Positions 63,886 through 64,000 of a stretch of DNA of 64,000 bases are shown piece by piece; within the stretch, counting starts at the first letter, position 1; each line of letters begins with the position of its first letter. The stretch covers positions 1-64,000 of the forward strand of contig NZ_JAULSA010000016.1 of NCBI RefSeq assembly GCF_030518235.1, read 5' to 3'. A program made the position numbers and the translations under genes. This DNA comes from Saccharibacillus sp. CPCC 101409. Lineage in GTDB: Bacteria; Bacillota; Bacilli; Paenibacillales; Paenibacillaceae. A model generated the notes under the pieces. That model was not told the origin of the DNA. It worked only from the letters and a program-made list of their open reading frames with translations, and did not search any database.

Positions 63886-64000
63886 TCTTTTCCCATCGAA
63901 TAATCGGGTGAAAAAATAAAAGCGCGGGTAATAATTAAGCACCAATAGGTCGGAACGTGTCGAATCGACAGTGCTCGGGCCGAAGTTCCGATTTCGTCGC
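63886..64000. other. Unassigned end of the window
   Basis: AT-rich then mixed sequence without a gene. TCGGAAC (63952-63958) and GTTCCGA (63984-63990) can pair around a small TCGA hairpin. This may be the leader of a gene beyond the window; no known riboswitch is recognisable. Confidence 0.3.

Noticed and set aside
63886-64000. Possible riboswitch at the window end
   Set aside because: Only one short pairing is visible and no known riboswitch consensus could be matched; the downstream gene is outside the window.

Overview
The window is a chromosomal segment of a high-GC (roughly 60%) Firmicute of the family Paenibacillaceae. The protein set points to this family: YesM/YesN two-component pairs, LipL, BrxA/B bacilliredoxin, YitT, a UPF0154 protein and KinB-like kinases, with strong GGAGG ribosome binding sites and sigma-A promoters. 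Saccharibacillus or a high-GC Paenibacillus relative is my best guess, but it is an inference. I see no rRNA, tRNA, CRISPR array, transposase, prophage or plasmid gene.

Layout. 0-2 kb: a tandem palindromic repeat, a beta-lactamase-fold hydrolase and a 63-aa orphan. 2-10 kb: three membrane/transport modules, namely a YtrA-type GntR/ABC operon, a NatAB-like exporter, and a PadR regulator with a YhgE/Pip-like permease that share an operator motif; a YitT protein lies between them. 10-15 kb: a frameshifted alcohol dehydrogenase, a frame-disrupted M15 peptidase, purine nucleoside phosphorylase and a repeat-containing XRE protein. 15-29 kb: mostly single genes (epoxide hydrolase, CGNR regulator, mntH, PAP2 phosphatase, glycosyltransferase, fRMsr, MFS pump, MarR, BaiN-type flavoprotein, KinB-like kinase). 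29-43 kb: housekeeping genes (bacilliredoxin, nadE, acpS-mutY, sodA, a QueG-MGMT fusion, folE, lipL, an alpha/beta hydrolase and an IclR regulator). 43-55 kb: a carbohydrate-utilisation locus on the minus strand (YesMN two-component system, ABC importer, GH130 phosphorylase, beta-helix polysaccharide enzyme), preceded by a sulfatase. 55-64 kb: acnA, ddl, a small gene coupled to fabI, an inositol-phosphatase family enzyme and a secreted SGNH hydrolase.

How genes work together. YesM/YesN probably sense and activate import and phosphorolysis of an oligosaccharide released by the beta-helix enzyme. The PadR protein probably controls itself and the adjacent permease. The IclR gene and acnA carry the same palindrome (GTTTCA-N5-TGAAAC), which suggests a regulatory link. 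acpS and fabI serve fatty-acid synthesis, and ddl serves peptidoglycan.

The most unusual content is non-coding. (1) Four intergenic loci each hold four ~26-bp imperfect palindromes whose starts are spaced exactly 50, 61 and 50 bp apart, even though the arm sequences differ and one locus belongs to a different sequence subfamily. (2) Downstream of acnA lies an array of hairpins whose flanks are conserved while the stems differ but remain self-complementary. (3) There are also a 38-bp tandem palindromic array, a 69-bp dispersed palindrome with 18-bp perfect arms, a 76-nt imperfect palindrome and a 41-bp tandem repeat array.
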